A DNA stretch of 64,000 nt, taken from Chloroflexota bacterium (lineage in GTDB: Bacteria; Chloroflexota; Anaerolineae; Anaerolineales; UBA11579). The stretch is taken from positions 23,108 to 87,107 of the forward strand of contig JABJGH010000005.1 in assembly GCA_018662365.1 (NCBI GenBank), written 5' to 3'. The position numbers and the translations under genes are program-made. The notes under the pieces are model-generated. The model was not told the DNA's origin. It made no database searches and saw nothing but the letters and a program-made list of their open reading frames with translations. Below are positions 42,545 to 51,288 of the stretch, piece by piece; position 1 is the first letter of the stretch; each line of letters starts with the position of its first letter.

Positions 42545-43468
42545 ATGTCTTCGAAGAAAAAAATCGCTGTAACAGGGGCGTTCGGATATTCAGGTAAATA
42601 TATTACTCACGAATTGTTAGAAAAGGGCCATGAGGTGATTACCTTGACGGGTAATCCTAACCGCCCAAATCCTTTCGGCGATAAAGTGGTGGCCTATCCC
42701 TATAATTTTGACAATATTGACGAATTAACCAAAAGTTTGCAGGGGGTGGATATCCTATTCAATACGTATTGGGTGCGTTTTAGCCATGGCAAAAATACAC
42801 ATCAACGGGCGGTCTCCAATACGCGCAAACTTTTTCGTGCAGCTAAAGCCGCGGGGGTAAAAAGAATTGTACATACCAGCATTACCAATCCCAGCACAGA
42901 ATCCCATCTACCTTATTTCTCGGGGAAAAAGATCTTGGAAGAGGACCTTCAATCCTTAGGTGTATCCTATACGATCTTGCGTCCAACAGTGATCTTCGGG
43001 AAGGAAGATATTTTGATCAATAACATTGCCTGGTTTTTAGGTCATTTTCCTGCATTTGCAATACCTGGAGATGGAAGTTATAAACTCCAACCGATCTATG
43101 TAGTGGATATGGCAAAATTGGCAGTCAGAGTCAGTGAGAATACCGACAACCAGATCATTGATGCGATAGGACCTGAAACCTACTCCTTCAAAGAACTGGT
43201 AAAAATGATCAAAGAAAAAACTGGGAAAAAGACTTTGTTGATTCATACGCCACCGAAATTTGCATATTGGGCTTCATCCCTGGTTGGGAAAGTAGTTGGA
43301 GATGTGGTGCTAACCAAGGATGAAGTGGAAGGATTGATGGGAAATTTACTGCTTACCGATTCACCCCCTGTTGGTGAAACGAAATTAAGTGATTGGGTGA
43401 CAGAAAATGCATCTATCCTTGGGAAAAAATATGCCAATGAATTAAAACGGCATTTTATGAAAAAGTAA
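42545..43468 (+). CDS. NAD(P)-binding epimerase/NmrA-like oxidoreductase
   Basis: 307 residues of the atypical short-chain dehydrogenase fold. TGAFGYSGKYI (residues 10-20) is the nucleotide-binding glycine motif. The catalytic Tyr of classical members is not at a clear YxxxK position: ISSKKILEEDL-type sequence is present as PYFSGKKILEE near 124, which is closer to NmrA/TMR-like or complex I NDUFA9-like proteins than to sugar epimerases. AGAAGGAG precedes the ATG. Third gene of the GbsR-led operon. Confidence 0.85.
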   Translation: MSSKKKIAVTGAFGYSGKYITHELLEKGHEVITLTGNPNRPNPFGDKVVAYPYNFDNIDELTKSLQGVDILFNTYWVRFSHGKNTHQRAVSNTRKLFRAAKAAGVKRIVHTSITNPSTESHLPYFSGKKILEEDLQSLGVSYTILRPTVIFGKEDILINNIAWFLGHFPAFAIPGDGSYKLQPIYVVDMAKLAVRVSENTDNQIIDAIGPETYSFKELVKMIKEKTGKKTLLIHTPPKFAYWASSLVGKVVGDVVLTKDEVEGLMGNLLLTDSPPVGETKLSDWVTENASILGKKYANELKRHFMKK

Positions 43469-43539
43469 CTCAATAAAATAGAGGGTGAAATTGACTCACC
43501 ACCCCCAAAAATATTTTTTACCGAATCTGGGGGTCATGA

Positions 43540-43567
43540 TTGAAAAGTCTCTAAAATCGGGTATAGT
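43540..43567 (+). promoter_or_regulatory. Promoter of the methylase-like gene
   Basis: TTGAAA, 16-bp spacer, TATAGT, with the ATG only 10 bp after the hexamer; leader of about 3-4 bases and no Shine-Dalgarno sequence. Confidence 0.6.
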
Positions 43568-43577
43568 TTAATTACAA

Positions 43578-45794
43578 ATGTCAGAATTAACTTTTCAGCC
43601 TGGAATTGGAATAAATAAAAAAATCCCCCTAGCCAGATATCTTCCATGGGTTACTGAAAGAGCGGCTACAGGGTGGATGGAAGAGAATTTACCGGAGGGA
43701 AGTTTTGTAATTGACCCCTTTGGGGCTAGTCCGCAACTTGCTGTCGAAATTGCCCAAGCTGGTCATCAAATCTTAGTCGCGGCGAATAACCCCATTGCGC
43801 GTTTTTTGTTAGAAATGGCGGCTTCCCCTCCCAAAGAAGAGGAAATGCAGTCGGTATTAGCATTACTGGCCGCGACAAAAAGAGGGGAAGAACGATTGGA
43901 ACCCCATATTCTCGCACTTTACGAGACTCAATGTGATCAATGTGAGAGAATAATTAGTGCAGAAGCATTTTTATGGGATAGAGATACAATGCTCCCATAC
44001 GCTAAGATTTATACTTGTCCTCATTGTCAACAGAAGGGAGAATTCCCTGTAATCAAGACGGATATTGATAAGGCTGCAAAATTTTCAGACTCAAGCCCTC
44101 ATTATTTTAGGGCCCTACAACGCGTATTAAAGAGTGACCACCCTGATGCGGTACACGTCAAAAATGCGCTAGATGCATATTTGCCACGTGCTGTGTATGC
44201 ATTATTCTCGATTTTAAATAAATTAGATGGATTAACAATCAATGAACGACAGAGACAATTATTAGTCGCAATGATTTTGCACGCCTGCGATGAAGGAAAT
44301 GCACTTTGGAAAGTGCCCATTGCAAATGAACGCTCCAAACAATTAAACATTCCGCCCAAATTTAGAGAAAATAATATTTGGTTTGCAATTGAGGAATCGA
44401 TTAAGATTTGGGCTAAGGATGAATCCTCTGTTGAAATGAGTATTTGGCCGGAAATGCCCTCTGATTCGGGAGGCATCATCATTTATGAGGGCAGATTTGC
44501 AAATCTTGCGGAAGAATTAACTGATAAAGACATCCAGGGCGTAATCACGGTTTTTCCACGTCCTAACCAAGCGTTCTGGACATTATCTGCATTATGGTCG
44601 GGTTGGCTATGGGGGAGAGACTCAATCGGACCCTTCGTCAGTGTGCTAAGGCATAGCCGATATGATTGGGCATGGCATACCACAGCGATGGAAAGTAGCC
44701 TGAAATATTTATCACCTCTATTAGAACCTGCAACGCCAATGTACGGGCAAATTATGGAAGCCGAACCCAGTTTTTTAAACTCAGTGGTGGTGGCTGCCGA
44801 AGTTTCTGGTTTTAAATTAGAGGGACAAGCTTTGCGTCCGTCTAAGAATCAAGTTCAACTGCAATGGCAAGTCGGAAGTTCAGACTCTAGAGAGATGGAC
44901 AAAGAAAAAATTATTCAAGAGGCTGCTCAAAAATGTTTACGGATTAGAGGAGAGCCAAGCCCATATATGTATATTCAATCTGCTGCCCTTGGAGATCTTA
45001 GTAAAAAGAATTCAATACTTAATCCAAACAAAGGTTCAGCAGAGATTTTTTCTGAGATCCATGGCGTCCTAGGACATGACCTGACATTTCGAAAGGGGTT
45101 TTTAAGGTTCAATGGGGGAAAAGAATCCTTAAATAGCGGGAAATGGTGGTTGAGAAAAGAGACGGATGTAAATGAACCTCTCATTGATCGAGTGGAGAAA
45201 GTATTGGTTAATTATTTAATTGAAAATCCTGGAAAAACTTTTTATGAGATCGATCGAAAAATTTGTAAAAACTTTCCTGGTTTGGGGACCCCGGAAATGG
45301 GTTTAGTTGAGGCGATATTATCGTCTTACGCAATTGAAAATGAAAATCATCAATTTCAATTAAAACCCGAAGAAAAACCGACAATTAGGCGGGAAGACCT
45401 TCAGGAGATACGACAAAGCTTGTTGGAATTGGGAGCTCATCTAGGGTATCAAATTGTCGATCAAAATCCAATTATCTGGATGTCTAAGAATGAAGAAGAT
45501 TCCCATTATTTTTATCTAATTGCTTCAGCAGTAATTGGTGAAATTGTGACAAATCAGATGCATCCTGCAAACCAGGGGGTGATTATATTGCCTGGAAGCC
45601 GTGCTGAATTGCTGATGTATAAACAAGATGAGGCCCCGCAACTTAAGCACGCTGTAAATCAAGGATGGAATTTCTTAAAGTTTCGTCAGATTCGTCAGAT
45701 GGTTAAAAATAAAACGCTCACTAGGGAAAGCCTGAAAACCTATTTTGCAGACGACCCCTTGGCAGATGTAGATCCGCAATTAAAAATGTTCTAA
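43578..45794 (+). CDS. DNA-methylase-like protein with degraded catalytic motif
   Basis: 738 residues. N-terminal VIDPFGASPQ (about 45-53) resembles methyltransferase motif I (DPFxGSG type). A putative zinc ribbon follows: CDQC (about 118-121) and CPHC (about 148-151). At about 324-333 the region expected to hold the catalytic (D/N)PPY motif reads VFPRPNQAFW, so the Asp/Asn and second Pro-Tyr are missing, while the downstream LSALWSGWLWG context is intact. The C-terminal 300 residues include helical domains of unknown type. It is probably a methylase-derived DNA-binding or regulatory protein without activity. No restriction gene is adjacent. Confidence 0.6.
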   Translation: MSELTFQPGIGINKKIPLARYLPWVTERAATGWMEENLPEGSFVIDPFGASPQLAVEIAQAGHQILVAANNPIARFLLEMAASPPKEEEMQSVLALLAATKRGEERLEPHILALYETQCDQCERIISAEAFLWDRDTMLPYAKIYTCPHCQQKGEFPVIKTDIDKAAKFSDSSPHYFRALQRVLKSDHPDAVHVKNALDAYLPRAVYALFSILNKLDGLTINERQRQLLVAMILHACDEGNALWKVPIANERSKQLNIPPKFRENNIWFAIEESIKIWAKDESSVEMSIWPEMPSDSGGIIIYEGRFANLAEELTDKDIQGVITVFPRPNQAFWTLSALWSGWLWGRDSIGPFVSVLRHSRYDWAWHTTAMESSLKYLSPLLEPATPMYGQIMEAEPSFLNSVVVAAEVSGFKLEGQALRPSKNQVQLQWQVGSSDSREMDKEKIIQEAAQKCLRIRGEPSPYMYIQSAALGDLSKKNSILNPNKGSAEIFSEIHGVLGHDLTFRKGFLRFNGGKESLNSGKWWLRKETDVNEPLIDRVEKVLVNYLIENPGKTFYEIDRKICKNFPGLGTPEMGLVEAILSSYAIENENHQFQLKPEEKPTIRREDLQEIRQSLLELGAHLGYQIVDQNPIIWMSKNEEDSHYFYLIASAVIGEIVTNQMHPANQGVIILPGSRAELLMYKQDEAPQLKHAVNQGWNFLKFRQIRQMVKNKTLTRESLKTYFADDPLADVDPQLKMF

Positions 45795-47236
45795 TTGTGC
45801 AGCCACTCTTCAAAAAACTCATCTAGGTTCAGGTTGCTGGCTTCTTCCATCACCATTTGAAAATCTTCATCCGAAGCCGTCATTCCCCCATACCGATTAA
45901 AATATAATTTAAGCCCCTCAAAGAATGCTTCTTCTCCCACCTCCAACCGCAATGCGTGAACTAAAACCCCACCCTTTGTATAACTCTCATAACTAAACAA
46001 ATTAGCCGGCGAGAGATTTCCTAAGGCTTCGAGATTTTCAACTTCAAGAACATCTTGGGTAAGAGAGGCCATGTCTCTATTGAAGGCGCCCAGATCATCT
46101 CGGTAAAACCAATACCAACTAAAATAGGATGCAAATCCTTCATTTCTCCACATCTCTCCCCAAGAATCAAGACTGACCCAATCGCCAAACCACATATGGG
46201 TCATTTCATGTATCACGATATCTTCTTCTAGCATCATGTTCGACATTACTACCATTGATTGCGTTTCTAGGGAAAACCCTGGAATATTCACTGTCGCATG
46301 TCCATAAGTATCAAATGGATAGGGTCCTAATAAGCTTTCCAACCATTCGAGCATTTCGGTAGTTTGCGAAAAGGCTTCAAAGGCCGAGGTTTGAATTTCG
46401 GGGAATATATAATCTCTGATCAATATTCCATTCTCGGTCATTTGTTCAAATCTTTCATATTCCCCGACGACGATTGTAGCAAGATAGGTCGCCATTGGAA
46501 ACGGGTGTTCCCAAACAAAGCGAGTTTGGCTATTGGCGATTTCTTCGGTCTCGATCAACCGCCCATTGCTGGCAGCCAAGTATTTGCTGGGGGTGGTCAC
46601 TTCTATTCGAAAAATCGCCTTATCCCGTGGATGGTCATTGCACGGGAACCAAAACCGCGCCCCATCTGGTTCAGATGCAACGACAAGGCTTTTTGAATCA
46701 GGGAAAAGCATGCCAATACTTTCTTCAAATGGAATGTATCTCGAAGATCGACGAACAATTTCTCCATCATAGCTAATCAGGACTGAAAAATTTTGATTTT
46801 TCGAAATGGGTTTTGGTAAATCTACGACTAGTTTGTCTCCCACTCGCTCAAAATTTGCAGGAATTCCGTCTACAGTTAAATCAAGAATATCGAATCCAAT
46901 AAAATCAAGAGACATTTTGGACAAAGAATTTATCAAACTAAATGCCTCAATTTCTACCACGGCTTCAATATGATCAATCACTTCTGGATTTAACCGAATT
47001 TGAATTAAATAATTTTGGACATCGTAGGTGGAGCTGCCCAATTCTGGGGAGAAGGGGTCCCCAATACTATCCATAAGAATAATATCCGGAAGGGAAGTTT
47101 CGGTGGCACTGGGACGAGGGGTAGCGGTGGGGGAAGGGGATTCTTCAATTGGCGAAAACACTTTACAAGAAAGTGAAAGTGCAATAATTGAAATGACTAT
47201 AAAGACGATTCTTTTTATTTTCTTAGTTCTCATCAT
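45791..47236 (-). CDS. M1-family zinc metallopeptidase, lipoprotein-like
   Basis: 481 residues. N-terminal hydrophobic signal ending in SLSC (lipobox-like but not ideal) and a short Pro/Thr-rich linker. The M1 aminopeptidase N-terminal beta-domain is followed by the catalytic part: ETQSMVVMSN replaces GAMEN, and HEMTHMWFGD with downstream NEGFASYF gives the HEXXH-(18)-E zinc site (about residue 342). The C-terminal domain is short. Start taken at the ATG of 47236; a second ATG follows at once and an upstream GTG lies inside the next gene. It acts outside the membrane on peptides. Confidence 0.9.
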   Translation of the reverse strand: MMRTKKIKRIVFIVISIIALSLSCKVFSPIEESPSPTATPRPSATETSLPDIILMDSIGDPFSPELGSSTYDVQNYLIQIRLNPEVIDHIEAVVEIEAFSLINSLSKMSLDFIGFDILDLTVDGIPANFERVGDKLVVDLPKPISKNQNFSVLISYDGEIVRRSSRYIPFEESIGMLFPDSKSLVVASEPDGARFWFPCNDHPRDKAIFRIEVTTPSKYLAASNGRLIETEEIANSQTRFVWEHPFPMATYLATIVVGEYERFEQMTENGILIRDYIFPEIQTSAFEAFSQTTEMLEWLESLLGPYPFDTYGHATVNIPGFSLETQSMVVMSNMMLEEDIVIHEMTHMWFGDWVSLDSWGEMWRNEGFASYFSWYWFYRDDLGAFNRDMASLTQDVLEVENLEALGNLSPANLFSYESYTKGGVLVHALRLEVGEEAFFEGLKLYFNRYGGMTASDEDFQMVMEEASNLNLDEFFEEWLHN

Positions 47237-48158
47237 TAATCCCCAGACCATATAAATTCAATATTGCGGGGGCGATGTCAGTTAGGTTGTTCATATTTTG
47301 AGTAAACTTCTTTCGCAGTTCTCTGCTCCCGATCACCAATCCTGGAACTTGGTTCATGGTGTGTTTTCTGACCGAAAGATCTTCCATGTTGCCGTGATCA
47401 GAGGTGATCAAGATCAATCCTTCTTCATCGTTCCAATGATCCAGCAGTCCCCCCATTACGCCATCGAAACTTTCAAGTAGATCAATTGCAGCTTTTTTAT
47501 CCTGCTTATGACCGGCATAATCACTTGGCCAATATTCAAAAAAGGCAAAATCATTGTCTGTGGTTAATTTACCCAATTGTTTTCCCGCTGAAGACTCATC
47601 CATTACTGGGCTGTCGGTGTAACCAAGATGTTTTCGCCAACCATCCCCGGTAAAATCGGCCGCCAATGCATTTCCAGCATAGAGATCCTCGGTCGTGTTT
47701 AACTTTACATCCGCAAAATGTAATGCTTGAGGAATGGCGGAATATAACCGTTTTCCTGAATTGATCCCATCAAAATATCCTTGTGGATAGGCGTTTAATA
47801 AGCTCACAGATAAATTATTATCCCTAAGGATACTAAATATACTCCCCTCAATTATGACATTCCTTATCGGCTGATTTGGTTTTGGACCAAAATGTTCCCC
47901 AATGATCTTAGGCACATTTTTACCGGTCAGCAAAGTGGCTTGTCCACTAGCAGATTGTGGCCGTCCTTCAACCCCCAAAGATGCGTCAAGCGAGAGCAAT
48001 GTGGCTCGGTCAGTTTCTAACGGAGCTACACCCATGACGATCTTATTACCGTCCAATAATTTGGAAAGATGGGGCATTTTGGCGAACGAAAAAGGATTGA
48101 TCTCAGAGTCATCCTCTCCTAAACCAATACCATCCATAAATAGAAATAGAAAATTCAT
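47223..48158 (-). CDS. Alkaline-phosphatase-superfamily metalloenzyme
   Basis: 311 residues. FLFMDGIGLGEDD (residues 4-16) provides the first metal Asp, SASGQATLLTGKN (about 79-91) the nucleophile-bearing loop, and ITSDHGNMED (about 250) with KHTMNQVP (about 262) the second metal site, as in phosphopentomutase and cofactor-independent phosphoglycerate mutase. It is shorter than those enzymes, lacking the full cap domain, so the substrate is uncertain. Its end overlaps the metallopeptidase start by 14 bp. A TACAAT lies 7 bp before the ATG. Confidence 0.85.
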   Translation of the reverse strand: MNFLFLFMDGIGLGEDDSEINPFSFAKMPHLSKLLDGNKIVMGVAPLETDRATLLSLDASLGVEGRPQSASGQATLLTGKNVPKIIGEHFGPKPNQPIRNVIIEGSIFSILRDNNLSVSLLNAYPQGYFDGINSGKRLYSAIPQALHFADVKLNTTEDLYAGNALAADFTGDGWRKHLGYTDSPVMDESSAGKQLGKLTTDNDFAFFEYWPSDYAGHKQDKKAAIDLLESFDGVMGGLLDHWNDEEGLILITSDHGNMEDLSVRKHTMNQVPGLVIGSRELRKKFTQNMNNLTDIAPAILNLYGLGINDEN

Positions 48159-48165
48159 GAGAACG

Positions 48166-48171
48166 ATTGTA
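48166..48171 (-). promoter_or_regulatory. Candidate leaderless -10 of the metalloenzyme gene
   Basis: TACAAT on the minus strand, 7 bp before the ATG at 48158. No Shine-Dalgarno sequence and no clear -35. Confidence 0.4.
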
Positions 48172-48253
48172 CCTTGTTTAATGCGCTATAAGCTTTGAGG
48201 AGGCATTAGAAATTGATGTGAATTAGTGGAAAGAGGAATTTTTTGGATGCTAA

Positions 48254-48823
48254 TTATTTACTAAACCAAAACCAGGCGGAGCTGGGACCATCTTCATTTT
48301 GCCCCTCTTCTCTTTTCGTTAAATTAAACTCGCTTTCTAATAAACTTAGATCTGTTAAAGAAAGCCCCGCTCGGCGATTTTGCTCATCTGAAAGAAAACT
48401 GTAGAGCAAGAATTGTCCGCCTTCGATTAAAAAATCCCTGATATTTTTCCGGTATTTTTCTTGTTGGTCAAAGGTTAATGCATGGTAACAACCAATATCT
48501 AGAATTAGATCATATTGGCCACTAAATATTATATTACTACTTACATCCCCTACGACAAATTCCGCAGAAACTTTTTTATCCTTCCCTTTTAGTTTCGCAA
48601 GACGAATAGCTTTAGGTATAAAATCAACTCCGGTTGCTGCCCAACCTGCTTGGGCCAATCGAATTACATTTGTGCCAGTGCCGCATCCCAGATCAATTGC
48701 CCGCCCAGGGGGATGGGTGTCGATAAATGCTTCCAACTCTGGGGGAGTAATTCCTGTGTCCCAGGGAGGTGTTTGTATATACCAGGAACGAAATGCAATT
48801 TTACGAAATATTTTATTCAACAT
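48254..48823 (-). CDS. Class I SAM-dependent methyltransferase
   Basis: 189 residues. Motif I AIDLGCGTGTNVIRLA (about 42-57), the acidic end of strand 2 in GVDFIPKAI, and the motif II/III region VGDVSS and LILDIGCYHAL. Belongs to the small-molecule methyltransferase group related to thiopurine/tellurite methyltransferases by its opening (YIQTPPWDTGITPPEL). The substrate is unknown. A TATAAT lies 7 bp before the ATG and there is no Shine-Dalgarno sequence. Confidence 0.88.
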   Translation of the reverse strand: MLNKIFRKIAFRSWYIQTPPWDTGITPPELEAFIDTHPPGRAIDLGCGTGTNVIRLAQAGWAATGVDFIPKAIRLAKLKGKDKKVSAEFVVGDVSSNIIFSGQYDLILDIGCYHALTFDQQEKYRKNIRDFLIEGGQFLLYSFLSDEQNRRAGLSLTDLSLLESEFNLTKREEGQNEDGPSSAWFWFSK

Positions 48824-48830
48824 AAATTGG

Positions 48831-48836
48831 ATTATA
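48831..48836 (-). promoter_or_regulatory. Candidate leaderless -10 of the methyltransferase gene
   Basis: Consensus TATAAT on the minus strand, 7 bp before the ATG at 48823; no Shine-Dalgarno sequence between them. Confidence 0.5.
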
Positions 48837-49053
48837 GTGCATTCTAATTTAAATCTAGCGATAACCAGATTTGAGCATCAATAAATAATAATTTCTAAGC
48901 ATATTTATAAAACCTTAACCCCAAAAGTCACATTTTTCACTTATAATATTTGCTTGGAGCAATATCCTTTTTCAAGAGTATTATTTAAGAATAATATCTA
49001 AACCTGAACGCAGGGTTTTAAAATAATCCCAAATATAAGGAAGGGCCCTTTAC

Positions 49054-51117
49054 ATGAAAGAATATGCAACCGATAAGATCCGCAACATTGCGATGGTATC
49101 GCATAGTGGTGCGGGCAAAACCATTTTGGCTGACGCTTTTTTGTTTGAAAAAGATGTAATCAACCGAATGGGAAGTGTGACTGAGGGGAATACAGTTTCT
49201 GATTTTGATGAAGAAGAACAACGCCGTGAACTTTCTCTTTCGACCTCAATAATTCCAATTGAACATAAAGATCATAAAATTAATTTGTTAGATACGCCTG
49301 GTTATTCCGATTTTATCGGAGAGGTGCTTTCTGCATTGCGAGTTGTCGAAGGTGCATTAGTCATTGTTGACGCCGTCGCCGGGGCAGAAGTAGGAACTGA
49401 AACTGCTTGGAATATTTGTGATGAGCTTAAGTTACCGAGATTGGTATTGATCAATCGAATGAAACGAGAAACCGCAAATTATGAGCAAGCATTGACTTCA
49501 GTTCAAAACCTCACTGACACCCGATTGATCAAGGTTCAACTTCCTTGGGGTGAAAAAGAAAATTACCAAGGTCTTGTTGATCTGGTGAAGATGAAAGCAT
49601 ACCCAGCAGGTGGTGGGGCTGCCGTTGAAATTCCAGAAGAACTTGCTGAAGCTGCCCAAGAAGCCCATAGCGAACTGGTGGAAGCGGCAGCTGAAAGTGA
49701 TGATGTCCTGATGGAAAAGTATTTTGAGAGTGGTGAGTTGAGCCCAGAAGAAATTTCTACTGGTCTGAAAAATGTTGTCAAACAAGGATTATTCATCCCC
49801 GTTTTCGTTGCTGATTCCCAAACCAAAACCGGCATTAGCCAATTATTAGATGCTTTCATTGACTTGATTCCATCTCCCGCAGAAAGTGCGCCTGAAAAAG
49901 CTGAGGGGCCGGGTGGCGAGATCGAGCTAACCGCTTCAGATACAGGACCATTGGCCGCATATGTATGGAAAACTATGGCCGATCCCTTCGTTGGAAAGAT
50001 CACATTTTTCAAGGTAAAGTCTGGCATTTTAGCTAGTGATACTCGTGTATGGAATGCCAATAAAGAGGAAGAAGAAAGACTTGCCAACTTGAGTGTGATG
50101 CGTGGTAAAGAGCAAATCAATGTGCCAAATATGCATGCGGGCGATATTGGGGTTGCCCTCAAATTGAGCGAGACTGTTACTGGTGATACCCTAAGTGATA
50201 AGGGGAATGCAATTAAAGTGGCTGTGGGAGAATTCCCTAGTGCGCTTCATCGGGTTGCAGTCACTCCAAAAACGCAAGCGGATGCCAGTAAGATGGGGCA
50301 AACGCTCACTCGAATTTGTGATGAGGATATGACCCTATCTTGGTTCAACGAGCCCTCAACCCGCCAAACGATTTTACAGGGGATGGGTGGGCAACATATT
50401 GATGTGGTCATCCGTAAGGCGGAAGGAAAATTCCAAGTGGGTCTGGATATTGAACCACCCCGTGTACCCTACAAAGAAACAATTACCAAAAAAGGGGATG
50501 CCCAGCATCGCCATAAAAAACAAAGTGGTGGGTCAGGACAGTTTGGTGAAGTTTTCCTGCGCATTGAGCCCCTCCCCGATGATGATTTTGAGTTTGTCAA
50601 CGAGGTCGTCGGTGGATCTGTTTCCCAAAATTATATGACAGCCATTGAAAAAGGTATTAAATCAGTGATGCAAACCGGTGTGGTTGCCGGATTCCCCGTT
50701 CATAATGTGAGAGCTGCTGTTTATGACGGTAAGGAACATCCTGTCGATTCAAAACCGGTGGCATTCGAAATTGCTGGACGAGAAGCCTTCAAGAAGGCGA
50801 TTATGACCGCGGGCCCCGTCCTGCTTGAACCGATCATGAATGTACGCATTACCGTTCCCGAAGATAATATGGGAGACGTTTTGGGTGATCTCAATACACG
50901 ACGAGCAAGAGTGCAAGGCATGGACACCGACCGTGGTCGTTCTGTTGTCAATGCGCATGTACCACTCGCTGAGTTACTGAGCTACACAACGGAATTACGG
51001 TCAATGACCGGCGGACGTGGTGTCTTTACCATGGAAGAAGATCATTACGAACGAGTTCCTACTCATTTGCAAGCAGATATTGTGGCAGCAAAAGAGAAGG
51101 TTGAAGAAGAAGAATAA
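49054..51117 (+). CDS. EF-G paralogue (FusA2-type translation GTPase)
   Basis: 687 residues with the five-domain EF-G layout. G1 SHSGAGKT (about 12-19), switch I with GNTVSDFDEEEQ, and G3 DTPGYSDF (about 87-94). G4, normally NKxD, reads NRMK (about 133-136), so the Asp that selects guanine is absent. Domain IV-V features near 470-690 include the GSGQFGEV loop and a C-terminal TELRSMTGGRGVFTME segment. It belongs to the second EF-G group found in Chloroflexota and others, whose role is not settled. AAGGAAGG sets the start and a strong terminator follows. Confidence 0.9.
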   Translation: MKEYATDKIRNIAMVSHSGAGKTILADAFLFEKDVINRMGSVTEGNTVSDFDEEEQRRELSLSTSIIPIEHKDHKINLLDTPGYSDFIGEVLSALRVVEGALVIVDAVAGAEVGTETAWNICDELKLPRLVLINRMKRETANYEQALTSVQNLTDTRLIKVQLPWGEKENYQGLVDLVKMKAYPAGGGAAVEIPEELAEAAQEAHSELVEAAAESDDVLMEKYFESGELSPEEISTGLKNVVKQGLFIPVFVADSQTKTGISQLLDAFIDLIPSPAESAPEKAEGPGGEIELTASDTGPLAAYVWKTMADPFVGKITFFKVKSGILASDTRVWNANKEEEERLANLSVMRGKEQINVPNMHAGDIGVALKLSETVTGDTLSDKGNAIKVAVGEFPSALHRVAVTPKTQADASKMGQTLTRICDEDMTLSWFNEPSTRQTILQGMGGQHIDVVIRKAEGKFQVGLDIEPPRVPYKETITKKGDAQHRHKKQSGGSGQFGEVFLRIEPLPDDDFEFVNEVVGGSVSQNYMTAIEKGIKSVMQTGVVAGFPVHNVRAAVYDGKEHPVDSKPVAFEIAGREAFKKAIMTAGPVLLEPIMNVRITVPEDNMGDVLGDLNTRRARVQGMDTDRGRSVVNAHVPLAELLSYTTELRSMTGGRGVFTMEEDHYERVPTHLQADIVAAKEKVEEEE

Positions 51118-51135
51118 AAAGAGATTAATCAAATA

Positions 51136-51166
51136 AAAACCCGAGTCTTTTTGACTCGGGTTTTTT
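51136..51166 (+). terminator. Terminator of the EF-G paralogue
   Basis: 12-bp perfect stem (AAAACCCGAGTC with its complement) and a T-run, 19 bp after the stop. Confidence 0.93.
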
Positions 51167-51221
51167 GTTTTCAGCGATTATTTCACGTTAACAAAATGTA
51201 TGGCAAGAGGGTTTTATGAAC

Positions 51222-51251
51222 TTGAACTCACTATTTTCTTTAAGCTATAAT
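51222..51251 (+). promoter_or_regulatory. Promoter of the M24 peptidase gene
   Basis: TTGAAC, 18-bp spacer, TATAAT; leader of about 30 bp with TTGGAGG before the ATG at 51289. Confidence 0.7.
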
Positions 51252-51288
51252 CAGGGGACTAAATAATTATTAAATCCTTGGAGGACGC

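Noticed and set aside
49563..50162. 199-residue open frame antisense to the EF-G paralogue
   Set aside because: Shadow frame of a clear five-domain EF-G protein; composition is typical of a reverse-complement reading.
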